Assembly: GCA_009776675.1 (NCBI GenBank)
Contig: WRNK01000011.1
Span: 1 to 13,947 of the forward strand
DNA length: 13,947 nucleotides
DNA from: Methanimicrococcus sp.
GTDB lineage: Archaea; Halobacteriota; Methanosarcinia; Methanosarcinales; Methanosarcinaceae
Reading direction: 5' to 3'
How positions within the stretch are numbered: the stretch's first letter is position 1; every line of letters starts with the position of its first letter. Shown here in pieces: positions 1-6,389 of this stretch. Below the pieces are notes generated by a model, which was not told where the DNA came from, ran no database searches, and worked only from the letters and a program-made list of their open reading frames with translations. Both the position numbers and the translations under genes were made by a program.

Positions 1-1
1 C

Positions 2-727
2 GGAAATGTTAAAGGACTGGATTATGTCGGTGGTCTTGCAGGTCGAATGAACGGAAACATTTCCAAGTGTTATGCCGCCGGAAATGTTGAAGGATACGAG
101 AATGTCGGCGGACTTGTCGGCACCGTTTTCATTTTTTATGATTATCTTTTTGCGCCTGAAAATGCTTCAAAAATTTCAAATATTTCAGACAGCCATGCTT
201 CCGGAAACGTAACCGGAATAAATTGTACTGGCGGTCTTGTTGGCAGAATGTATGGAAATGTCTCAACAAGTTATGCCTCTGGAAATGTAATGGGAAGTTG
301 GGATGTCGGCGGACTTGCAGGCAATTTTTCAGGAAATATTACAGGCAGTTACACAACCGGAAATGTTAAAGGAGATTTTTATGTCGGCGGTCTTGTAGGT
401 CATTATGGCGGACGGTTGTCAAAAAGTTATTCATCCGGAAATGTAATGGGGATTGGTGATGTCGGCGGACTTGTCGGTCAAATAGAGGCTGGAATTATTT
501 CAAACTGCCAAGCTTCCGGAAATGTTGAAGGAAACAGAAATGTTGGCGGACTTATCGGCATAATGAGGTATGATTACCACATCGTCAGCAGTTATGCTGC
601 CGGCAATGTAACAGGAACTGAAAATGTTGGTAAACATGTCGGATACGTTCAACATGAAGGATTTTTCAATGCGATTACCGGCTATTTTTCATATTCATAT
701 TATAGGTTTTATCATCCATATCCATAA
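2..727 (+). CDS. GLUG-repeat surface protein, 3' part (5' end outside window)
   Basis: The frame is open from the left edge, so the gene starts upstream and only the last 241 codons are visible. The visible protein is almost entirely GLUG-type repeats of the form GNVxG-x3-VGGLVG. Eight copies are seen, seven good and the last degenerate (it reads VGKHVG where the others have VGGLVG). Spacers contain SxSYAS-like strands. GLUG repeats are known from large secreted or cell-surface proteins of archaea and bacteria, often adhesin-like. The biochemical role is not known. The end is odd: after the degenerate repeat the protein stops in a short Tyr-rich tail, with no Pro-rich linker and no membrane anchor such as the neighbouring beta-helix protein has. 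It may be anchored through its missing N-terminal part, released, or truncated by an old frameshift. An internal Met at base 47 is not a credible start, because repeat sequence continues in frame before it. Confidence 0.88.
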   Translation, partial: GNVKGLDYVGGLAGRMNGNISKCYAAGNVEGYENVGGLVGTVFIFYDYLFAPENASKISNISDSHASGNVTGINCTGGLVGRMYGNVSTSYASGNVMGSWDVGGLAGNFSGNITGSYTTGNVKGDFYVGGLVGHYGGRLSKSYSSGNVMGIGDVGGLVGQIEAGIISNCQASGNVEGNRNVGGLIGIMRYDYHIVSSYAAGNVTGTENVGKHVGYVQHEGFFNAITGYFSYSYYRFYHPYP

Positions 728-768
728 TTCCAAAGGCTTTTTTGATCTTGCTTTTTTCAATGTAAGAC

Positions 769-811
769 CTTTGCATGAAAAATGCCCATTTTTTTGACTT
801 TTCATGCAAAG
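769..811 (+). terminator. Perfect 13-bp hairpin after the GLUG gene
   Basis: Bases 769-781 and 799-811 are exact inverted repeats (CTTTGCATGAAAA), with a 17-base loop containing a run of seven T. A short T run follows at 813-817. It sits 41 bases after the stop of the GLUG gene and before tRNA-Arg, so a transcript 3' end is the simplest reading. Archaeal termination mainly needs T runs rather than hairpins, so the stem may serve mRNA stability instead, or be a repeat remnant. Confidence 0.5.
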
Positions 812-866
812 ACTTTTTGAGAACAACATTAATAATTAAAAAAGACCTAAAATGAAAAATCATGTT

Positions 867-941
867 GGGTGCGTGGCCTAGTCAGGATATGGCAGCAGCC
901 TCCTAAGCTGCAGGTCGGGGGTTCGAATCCTCCTGCACCCG
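867..941 (+). tRNA. tRNA-Arg (anticodon CCU)
   Basis: A full cloverleaf of 75 bases can be folded. The acceptor stem is GGGTGCG (867-873) with TGCACCC (934-940), ending in a G-U pair, and the discriminator is G941. The D stem is GCC/GGC. The anticodon stem is GCAGC/GCTGC (895-899 and 907-911) around loop CTCCTAA, giving anticodon CCT at 902-904, which reads the Arg codon AGG. The T stem is GGGGG/CCTCC around TTCGAAT. There is no intron, and CCA is not encoded; the next bases are TTTTATC. An AT-rich stretch at 826-842 could be the promoter. Confidence 0.96.
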
Positions 942-1114
942 TTTTATCCCCTCAATGTATTCTCTCGATTTATTCTCTTGCTTTATTCCTCCGCTTCAAG
1001 AAGGGTGTCATAAAAGACTTATTAACCGATTGTTTTTTATTCTCGAAAATATTTTTAAAAGGAACTTGTTTTGATTTGGCGGGAAATTTATTTTGCCGTC
1101 AAAAAAGGGATTCT

Positions 1115-1612
1115 ATGATTCGAAAAGCAAAAATGAGCGATGTTTTTGAAATCAAGGAGTTAATTAATTCCTATGCGACCGAAGGATGCATGCTTTCGCG
1201 ATCTTTGGATAGTTTATACTCAACGATACGTGATTTTGTTGTGATGGAAAAAGATGGCCATGTCATTGGCTGCTGCGGTGTTCATCCGGATTGGGAGGAA
1301 TTGGGAGAAGTTGTCTCTTTTGCCGTTGCCCGCCCGTATGTGCGGCAAGGAATCGGGATGGCAATGCTTGAGACCTGTACAGAAGATGCTAAAAAACTCG
1401 GCATCGGAAGACTATTTGTTTTAACAAGCAGTCCGGAATATTTTGAAAAAAGAGGATATGAGCGCGTTAAAAAAGAAGAACTCCCTTGGAAAATTTGGGC
1501 GGACTGTGTCAACTGTTCTAAATATCCGGACTGCAACTCTGTTGCGCTCCTCAAAGAAATCGACAGTGAAAATACAAAAAAGACGCAAAAAATAATTATC
1601 ACCCGAAAATAA
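1115..1612 (+). CDS. GNAT-family N-acetyltransferase (ArgA-like, with C-terminal cysteines)
   Basis: This is a 165-residue single-domain acetyltransferase of the GNAT fold. Visible landmarks are the N-terminal strand MIRKAKMSDV, the central strand (FVVMEKDGHVIGCC), the strand before the cofactor loop (VVSFAV, 66-71), the acetyl-CoA pyrophosphate loop RQGIG (77-81), and the late YFEKRGYERV motif (109-118). The closest remembered relatives are the short archaeal GNATs annotated as amino-acid N-acetyltransferases resembling the ArgA catalytic domain. They share the tail KIWxDCxxC...PDC, seen here as C131, C134 and C140, which could bind a metal. The substrate is not provable from sequence. The start at 1115 is chosen because AGGGA lies four bases upstream and the fold begins here; the frame is open further upstream, but that part runs into the tRNA. 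The last codons and the stop lie in the first copy of a 31-bp tandem duplication leading into the next gene. Confidence 0.88.
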   Translation: MIRKAKMSDVFEIKELINSYATEGCMLSRSLDSLYSTIRDFVVMEKDGHVIGCCGVHPDWEELGEVVSFAVARPYVRQGIGMAMLETCTEDAKKLGIGRLFVLTSSPEYFEKRGYERVKKEELPWKIWADCVNCSKYPDCNSVALLKEIDSENTKKTQKIIITRK

Positions 1613-1651
1613 GATGTGGAAAATAATTATCACCCAAAAATAAGATGTGGA
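1590..1651 (+). repeat. 31-bp tandem duplication across the GNAT stop and ATPase start
   Basis: Units 1590-1620 and 1621-1651 are identical except for one G/A difference (CACCCG versus CACCCA). A seven-base start of a third unit follows at 1652-1658. Each unit contains TAAGATG, that is a stop, one base, then an ATG. In unit 1 the TAA ends the acetyltransferase. In unit 2 the ATG is the possible start of the ATPase gene. Confidence 0.93.
1614..1643 (+). other. Nine-codon mini-ORF between GNAT and ATPase genes
   Basis: The ATG of repeat unit 1 opens a frame reading MWKIIITQK and stops at the TAA of unit 2. It begins one base after the acetyltransferase stop and ends one base before the ATG at 1645. 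The peptide copies the acetyltransferase C-terminus (KIIITRK), as expected if duplication made it. Translation is not shown. It could carry reinitiating ribosomes to the ATPase gene. Confidence 0.4.
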
Positions 1652-2496
1652 AAATAATGGCTGAACTTAATGTTATCGCAAAAAAACAACCGGAAACATC
1701 ACAGAAACAAAAACAGGACGTCGATATAAGTGGCATCCAAAAAATATTTATCGTGATGAGTGGAAAAGGCGGCGTCGGAAAAAGCACTGTTGCCTGCGCC
1801 TTAGCGGCAGGATTGGCACTTCGAGGAAATCATGTCGGATTGGCTGACTGCGACTTTCATGGACCAAGCGTTCCCGCAATCTTTGGAATCGACAAAGAAG
1901 ATTTGCAGGTCGTCGATGAAAAAATGATACCGGTTCGCCCGCAGCATAACTTAAATTTGGGAGTCATTTCGATTGGTCTTCTTTTGCCAGACGATGACAC
2001 ACCTGTGATTTGGCGCGGTCCTGCAAAAGCCGGCGCAATGCGGCAATTTTTTACAGATGTGGACTGGGGGCAGCTGGACTATCTCATTATTGACTTGCCG
2101 CCCGGAACGGGAGATGAACCGCTTGGCATCATACAGCTTCTTCCAAAAATTGATGGCGCCATAATTGTCACCATCCCGCAGGAAATTGCATTGGCAAGTG
2201 TCCGCAAATCATTAACATTTATTCAAAAACTCGATGTGCCATTAATCGGAATTGTCAGCAATATGGATGGTTTCATCTGTCCGCATTGCCACGAAGAAGT
2301 GGAAGTATTCAGTACAGACGACGTCCAAAAAGCAGCAAATGATTTTGAAGGAAAAATCTTGGCAAAATTGCCGATCGATCCCGCCTTCTCAAAAGCACAA
2401 GAAAAGGGGGAAATGATTCCTTGGATGATGAAAGATTCCGAATGGAAAAAGAAATTCCAAGATGTGTTGGATACGGTGGAAATGTTCAAAAAATGA
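1645..2496 (+). CDS. apbC: Mrp/ApbC (NBP35-like) iron-sulfur cluster carrier ATPase
   Basis: This is a P-loop ATPase of the SIMIBI/MinD-like class that holds and transfers Fe-S clusters in the cytoplasm. With the start at 1645 it has 283 residues. The deviant Walker A GKGGVGKST is at residues 40-48. The switch region is ADCDFHGPSVP, the Walker B region is YLIIDLPPGTGD, and the cluster-binding CPHC motif is C212 and C215. The four-cysteine N-terminal extension of eukaryotic NBP35 is absent, so this is the short Mrp/ApbC form usual in methanogens. The first 25 residues or so are polar and variable. The start is uncertain: ATG 1645 follows a mini-ORF stop by one base, whereas ATG 1657 (protein beginning MAELNVIAKK) has a weak GTGGA five bases upstream. 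The gene is co-directional with the acetyltransferase and probably co-transcribed. A T-rich run at about 2521-2538 probably ends the transcript. Confidence 0.93.
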   Translation: MWKIMAELNVIAKKQPETSQKQKQDVDISGIQKIFIVMSGKGGVGKSTVACALAAGLALRGNHVGLADCDFHGPSVPAIFGIDKEDLQVVDEKMIPVRPQHNLNLGVISIGLLLPDDDTPVIWRGPAKAGAMRQFFTDVDWGQLDYLIIDLPPGTGDEPLGIIQLLPKIDGAIIVTIPQEIALASVRKSLTFIQKLDVPLIGIVSNMDGFICPHCHEEVEVFSTDDVQKAANDFEGKILAKLPIDPAFSKAQEKGEMIPWMMKDSEWKKKFQDVLDTVEMFKK

Positions 2497-2500
2497 GTCT

Positions 2501-2538
2501 ATTTTTATATTATTGCATGTTTCTTATTTTTTTATTTT
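2501..2538 (+). terminator. T-rich archaeal-type terminator after the ATPase gene
   Basis: Several T runs, the longest a run of seven, follow the ATPase stop without a stable hairpin. This is the usual archaeal termination signal. A separate promoter for the next gene lies just downstream. Confidence 0.5.
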
Positions 2539-2573
2539 AAAAGCTTTTCGATTTTGTTTTATAGTTAAATATT

Positions 2574-2582
2574 TTTATATAC
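2574..2582 (+). promoter_or_regulatory. TATA-box candidate for the beta-helix surface protein
   Basis: TTTATATAC lies about 80 bases before the start at 2661. Transcription would begin near 2606 and give a leader of roughly 55 bases. The leader ends in a strong ribosome binding site, GGAGGT at 2652-2657, three bases before the ATG. Confidence 0.5.
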
Positions 2583-2660
2583 GTTTCAGTCATACCAAAA
2601 GATATTATTCTCTTTTTGTTGTTGTTATATTGGAATTTATAACGACGAGGGGGAGGTAAA

Positions 2661-4388
2661 ATGTACTCAAAAATTCTAAAAATTTTAATTTGTTTTTTAT
2701 TGGTTTTTGTGCTTCTGGCTGGTGTTTCCGCTGCACAGGAATGGACAGTGACTTCCGGAAAAGATGTGCTTGCGAACAATACGAGTCTTGATGAATTGAC
2801 ATTGCGCCAAGCAATTTCAAGAGCAGCTTCCGGTGACACCATTGCTTTTTCAAGTCAAGTCACGGAAGTAAATCTCATGTATGGAACCTTGAATATTTCA
2901 AAAGATTTAATGATCGTCGGGAATTACGATCAAGTTTCTATAAAAAGAGATAACAGCTCAATTACACAAGAAATGGGCATATTCAATATCACCGGCGGAA
3001 ACGTTGAATTTAGAAATTTAATCATTGAAAATGGCTATACTTCAAATTCAAATGGTGGCGCCATAAATGTAAGTAATGCCACCTTAACTTTGGAGACATG
3101 CATTATCCAAAGAAACAGAGCCGTTGAAGGTGCCGGCTTATATGTGACAAATTCAAATGTCACAATGAGAAGCACAGGCATTTACAGAAATACGGCTTCT
3201 TCTGAAGGCAGTGCAATCTTTGTCAAAAACGGCAGCATCAATATGCAAAACTGTGTTGTTGACGGAAACGGCGAAAAAGGCAGTACCATTACTTTGAGCC
3301 AAGGGCGTCTCGATGCCTCTAACTCTCGTTTCAATAACAATATTGTGACTTCAAAGGGAAGCGTCATCTACGGTGCTGCAGGAACAGCAATTACACTTCA
3401 ACACTCAACGTTTAAAAACAACAGCGGATTTGACAGCGGCGGTGTTTATACACTGGGTCAATTGACAGTCAGCAATTGTGTTTTTGACGAAGGCAAATCC
3501 GAAAAATCCGGCGCAGGAATTACTCTTGGAAACGGATCTACCGGAGACATTCGCTATTCTATATTTACAAACGGAAGTGCAAAAGATGATGGTGGTGGCA
3601 TTCATGTTGCAGTCGATTCGACAGCTACAATCACCTCTTGTACATTTGCAGACAACATTGCCAACTACGGCGGCGCTGTTTTCGGACGCGGAAATGTGAC
3701 AATGGATTCTTGTACGGCTGTGAACAACACTGCAAAATATTATGGCGGCGCCATTGCCGTATGGAATAATGCAAAATTCACATTAACAAAAAATATCATA
3801 ACCGGCAACAAAGCCTTATCTAACAACACTGTAAGAGATGTCGGCGGCGGCGGTTTAAATATTTCAAACAGTGAAGCCTGGATTTCAAATAACATCATTG
3901 TCGGAAACAGTGACCCGAGAAATGTGGACTTTGGCCAGCAAAACGCCACTGTCATGAGCGGCGGTCAAAATCTTGTCGGCCTTTACCGAGGAGACAGATT
4001 CCCAATCAACACAACCGATGTTGACGGCATACTGCCTGAAAATTTGTTTGTTTGGAGCTATGAGAGACCCTCTTTAACAAGAACCACAGGATACACAGCC
4101 GGTTATGACAATGTTCAAGTCTATACCGTTGAATTAAACAGCAGCAGAGATAATCCTGCATATAATGTTCTTGGAATCACATCAGAGCCGCCGAACCCCG
4201 GTCCGGATCAAAACGGTGAAGATGAACAACAAAATCAAACAACACCACCACCAACAGAAAAACCGCCAACATCATCCGGCATCGAGGCTTTAAAAAAGAT
4301 ATTAATCATCGTTGCTGCCATTTGTGTTTTGATTATTGCGGGTGTCCTCATTTTGAGATACAAAAAGAAACGAGAGTACAAATTTTAA
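2661..4388 (+). CDS. Secreted, membrane-anchored parallel beta-helix (adhesin-like) protein
   Basis: This is a 575-residue surface protein. Residues 1-25 form a signal peptide: Lys near the start, a long hydrophobic core, and SAA before QEW. Residues of about 60 to 430 contain around ten rungs of a right-handed parallel beta-helix. They are recognised by recurring GGAI/GGGI turns, short alternating strands and Asn-rich ends such as CxFxxN. A Ser/Thr/Asn-rich non-repeat region follows, then a Pro- and acidic-rich linker (about 509-540). It ends with one membrane helix at 547-565 and the basic tail RYKKKREYKF, an outward-facing single-pass anchor. Such proteins are common adhesin-like or polysaccharide-interacting surface proteins in gut-associated methanogens. 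The ligand cannot be read from sequence, and a polysaccharide lyase role is possible but no catalytic motif was identified. The start is firm, supported by GGAGGT, the signal peptide and the promoter. It is probably monocistronic. Confidence 0.9.
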   Translation: MYSKILKILICFLLVFVLLAGVSAAQEWTVTSGKDVLANNTSLDELTLRQAISRAASGDTIAFSSQVTEVNLMYGTLNISKDLMIVGNYDQVSIKRDNSSITQEMGIFNITGGNVEFRNLIIENGYTSNSNGGAINVSNATLTLETCIIQRNRAVEGAGLYVTNSNVTMRSTGIYRNTASSEGSAIFVKNGSINMQNCVVDGNGEKGSTITLSQGRLDASNSRFNNNIVTSKGSVIYGAAGTAITLQHSTFKNNSGFDSGGVYTLGQLTVSNCVFDEGKSEKSGAGITLGNGSTGDIRYSIFTNGSAKDDGGGIHVAVDSTATITSCTFADNIANYGGAVFGRGNVTMDSCTAVNNTAKYYGGAIAVWNNAKFTLTKNIITGNKALSNNTVRDVGGGGLNISNSEAWISNNIIVGNSDPRNVDFGQQNATVMSGGQNLVGLYRGDRFPINTTDVDGILPENLFVWSYERPSLTRTTGYTAGYDNVQVYTVELNSSRDNPAYNVLGITSEPPNPGPDQNGEDEQQNQTTPPPTEKPPTSSGIEALKKILIIVAAICVLIIAGVLILRYKKKREYKF

Positions 4389-4409
4389 CCAAACTCAGCA
4401 AAAAATCCC

Positions 4410-4425
4410 CCGCCTTTATAGGCGG
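4410..4425 (+). terminator. Short GC hairpin after the beta-helix gene
   Basis: CCGCC (4410-4414) and GGCGG (4421-4425) pair around a six-base loop, 21 bases after the stop. No T run follows at once, but the T-rich 21-bp array begins about 50 bases later. The two together are a plausible transcript end. Confidence 0.35.
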
Positions 4426-4473
4426 CGGAAATATGTTGATAAAATAAAAGGAAAGAATCATCACGACTTTTAC

Positions 4474-4626
4474 TCTTTCCTTTTTTTGTTTTTTGGTTTC
4501 TTTTTTTTGTTTTTTGGTTTCTTTTTTTTGTTTTTTGGTTTTCCTTTTTTATTTTTTGGTTTTCCTTTTTTATTTTTTGGTTTTCCTTTTTTGTTTTTTG
4601 GTTTTCCTTTTTTGTTTTTTGGTTTC
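4474..4626 (+). repeat. 21-bp T-rich tandem array (about seven units)
   Basis: The unit is CC-T6-G-T6-GG-T4 with small variants (TTTC for TTCC, A for G). The period is 21 bases and about seven units are present. On + it is a dense series of T6-T8 runs just downstream of the beta-helix gene and could act as its terminator. Because 21 is divisible by three, frames on the - strand stay open and read as Lys-rich repeats (KPKNKKG). I do not regard these as genes: they lack a ribosome binding site and any non-repetitive domain. Confidence 0.85.
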
Positions 4627-4662
4627 CTGCAATCAATGGAGAAGTGCATCATCTCAAAAAAC

Positions 4663-4779
4663 GAAACATCATTTTAAATCGCCTCAATAAAAACGGGGGT
4701 ACCATTTTCCCAAAATCAACATATTGCTTTGGGAAAAACCGTACCCCGTTTTTTAATCGCTTCGAAAAAATGATGTTTC
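4663..4779. repeat. 117-bp imperfect palindrome (possible MITE-like hairpin)
   Basis: Arms 4663-4714 and 4728-4779 are inverted copies around a 13-base loop. The outer 13 bases (GAAACATCATTTT) match exactly. The inner arm forms stems of 10, 3 and 10 bp separated by a bulge and a small internal loop, with AAAAACGGGG pairing CCCCGTTTTT and TTTTCCCAAA pairing TTTGGGAAAA. The middle of the arms (about 4676-4688) is less well paired. No transposase is nearby and no clear target duplication was seen. Confidence 0.8.
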
Positions 4780-4841
4780 AGATTTAAGCAAAAAACAAAA
4801 TCAAAATTCAAAAACATTTATATCAAAAACATCTAAACCCC

Positions 4842-4888
4842 CTCAAATTTTGATTTCAGTAGCGAAGCGGATGAAAGCAAAATTTGAG
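4842..4888. repeat. 11-bp inverted repeat in the repeat-rich gap
   Basis: CTCAAATTTTG (4842-4852) and CAAAATTTGAG (4878-4888) are exact inverted copies with a 25-base loop that holds a further TTTC/GAAA pairing. It lies between the large palindrome and the 41/42-bp array. The role is unknown. Together with these and the 21-bp array it accounts for most of the gene-free stretch 4389-5152, in which I see no credible protein gene. Confidence 0.6.
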
Positions 4889-4908
4889 CCTTTTCAAAAA
4901 AAAAATAT

Positions 4909-5157
4909 TGCTGCTACGATTGGACATTGACATTCTGTTTTTCATTCAAATGCTGCTATGATTGGATATTGCATTCTGTTTTCCATTCAAATGCTGCTAT
5001 GATTGGATATTGCATTCTGTTTTCCATTCAAATGCTGCTATGATTGGACATTGGCATTCTGCTTTTCACTCAAATGCTGCTATGATTGGACATTGACATT
5101 CTGCTTTTCACTCAAATGCTGCTATGATTGGACATTGCATTCTGTTTTTTATTCAAA
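4909..5157. repeat. Six 41/42-bp tandem repeats
   Basis: Units start at 4909, 4951, 4992, 5033, 5075 and 5117. Each reads TGCTGCTATGATTGGAyATT, then a variable G/GA/GG before CATT or ATTCTG, then a T-rich part ending in CAAA. Lengths are 42, 41, 41, 42, 42 and 41, and the one-base difference always falls at the same site. There are no spacers, so it is not CRISPR. The last unit overlaps the stop codon (5153-5155) of the - strand tRNA-thiolase gene, so the array would form the 3' untranslated part of that mRNA. Confidence 0.93.
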
Positions 5158-6097
5158 CGCTTTTTTCCAACATTTTACAAGCTTGGCAGACTGTATCGTT
5201 GCACGATTCCCCGCAGATTTGGCAGGCCTGCATTTCCGAAACATCTAAAACTTGTGTTATAAGCGGAACCATCGTATCAAATCCACTTACCAAGGAGTAT
5301 TTAGTTCCCGGATGGTTGACTTCAAAAGAATTGAGCAGCCGTCTGACCTCTTTTCTGAGAGCTCCAAAGGAATGCGGGCATCCCGTCAGCTCCATCGGCA
5401 AATCGTGCAGCCAAGCATAAAGAGCGATTTCTTTTTCGGGAACTTTTCGAAGCGGTTTGACACGGACAATATATCCGTCCAACTCATAGGGTGCAGAAAA
5501 CCGTACCATGCGTTCAACATCCCCGCGGAAGTGGTTAAGCATAATGGTTTGAGCTTCATCATCCAAATTATGGCCAATGACCAATTTTGTTGCCCCGATC
5601 TCACGTGCCGTTTTATTCAAAATTTTCTTTCGAAGAACACCGCAGTAACTGCATGCACCGACATCTTTTTTGTCATCGCTCATATGATTTTTGAGAATGT
5701 TTTTTTCAGAAACAATGTCATCCATGGTTTTGCCGTATTCTTCTTTAAAAGAAGTAACAATGTGACGAATTCCAAGGGCTTTTGTCATTTCCACGGCACG
5801 CTCGATTGAAATATTTCGATAACCGTCGATGCCTTCATCAATTGTAATCGCCGTGATTTGAATATCTGGGCGGTTTCCGAAAATTTTGTGCATCAGCAAA
5901 AGCGCAGTCGAACTGTCCTTTCCGCCGCTTAGCGCGACCGCAATATGATCATTTTTCTTTATCGGGTAACGCTGACGCATTGTCAGTTTCACTTTCCGCT
6001 CGACATCTTCATAAAAATGTTTTTCACAGAGATGAAGACCGGAATACGGTTGATAAATGATCGCAGGCGTGCTGCATTTTTTACATTTTATTGTCAT
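5153..6097 (-). CDS. TtuA/NcsA-family tRNA 2-thiolation enzyme
   Basis: This is a 314-residue PP-loop ATPase that adenylates a uridine in tRNA and inserts sulfur. The family includes TtuA (U54) and NcsA/Ncs6 (wobble U34); sequence alone does not separate them, though NcsA is the expected role in methanogens. An N-terminal zinc site is formed by C5, C8, C24 and H27. The PP-loop SGGKDSS is at 57-63. The GHNLDDEAQ motif is at 175-183. Three cysteines, C149, C152 and C240, match the [4Fe-4S] ligands of this family. A C-terminal zinc ribbon is formed by C292, C295, C304 and C307. All key residues are present and the length is typical. It is divergent from the permease gene and probably monocistronic. 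No clear ribosome binding site precedes the ATG at 6097. The stop lies in the last unit of a tandem array. Confidence 0.92.
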   Translation of the reverse strand: MTIKCKKCSTPAIIYQPYSGLHLCEKHFYEDVERKVKLTMRQRYPIKKNDHIAVALSGGKDSSTALLLMHKIFGNRPDIQITAITIDEGIDGYRNISIERAVEMTKALGIRHIVTSFKEEYGKTMDDIVSEKNILKNHMSDDKKDVGACSYCGVLRKKILNKTAREIGATKLVIGHNLDDEAQTIMLNHFRGDVERMVRFSAPYELDGYIVRVKPLRKVPEKEIALYAWLHDLPMELTGCPHSFGALRKEVRRLLNSFEVNHPGTKYSLVSGFDTMVPLITQVLDVSEMQACQICGESCNDTVCQACKMLEKSV

Positions 6098-6157
6098 GGG
6101 AATCTAATTTTTTTCAAAAATATTAAAAATTATTTCAGAAAATCAAGCTTTTTTTTA

Positions 6158-6246
6158 ATTTAAACTTTCTGTTTTTGAAAACTTTGACGGCTTGATCATT
6201 TTTTATTTAAACTTTCCGTTTTTGAAAAAATCGGCAGATTGATCAC
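6158..6246. repeat. Two imperfect direct repeats in the divergent intergenic region
   Basis: Copies 6158-6198 and 6205-6246 share ATTTAAACTTTCyGTTTTTGAAAA and a GGCxxxTTGATCA end. They lie between the divergent thiolase and permease genes (6098-6389), where both promoters must be. They could be operator-like sites or a simple local duplication. Confidence 0.65.
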
Positions 6247-6263
6247 TCATTTGTTTTATTTCT

Positions 6264-6368
6264 CAATGTTTTGTGTTTTAATGTTTTGTGTTTCAATGTT
6301 TTGTGTTTCAATGTTTTGTGTTTCAACGTTTTATGTTTCAATGCTTTATGTATCAGTATTTTGTTTAT
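6264..6368. repeat. Seven-unit 15-bp tandem array upstream of the permease start
   Basis: Units start at 6264, 6279, 6294, 6309, 6324, 6339 and 6354, with consensus CAATGTTTTGTGTTT. The first four are nearly identical and the last three decay. The array ends 21 bases before the chosen permease start and is in frame with it, so an upstream ATG at 6288 could in principle add a repeat-encoded FQCFV-type extension. Confidence 0.9.
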
Positions 6369-6389
6369 TTCCGGTATTTTCGTGATATT

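Noticed and set aside
675..863. 62-residue frame on - after the GLUG gene
   Set aside because: It overlaps the GLUG coding end and the 13-bp hairpin and shows no domain or ribosome binding site.
869..1114. Upstream in-frame extension of the acetyltransferase reading frame
   Set aside because: It begins inside tRNA-Arg and has no domain similarity. The GNAT fold starts at 1115 with its own ribosome binding site.
4385..4652. Lys-rich small proteins on the - strand (KPKNKKG and NQKTKKE repeats)
   Set aside because: Open frames are a by-product of the 21-bp T-rich repeat. No ribosome binding site or non-repetitive domain is seen, and several frames are equally open.
4909..5157. CRISPR array
   Set aside because: The units are directly adjacent with no unique spacers, and no cas genes are present.
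5003..5248. Cys/Trp-rich repeat protein on + (CCYDWTL units)
   Set aside because: It depends on 42-bp units only. The 41-bp units break the frame, and it overlaps the end of the thiolase gene.
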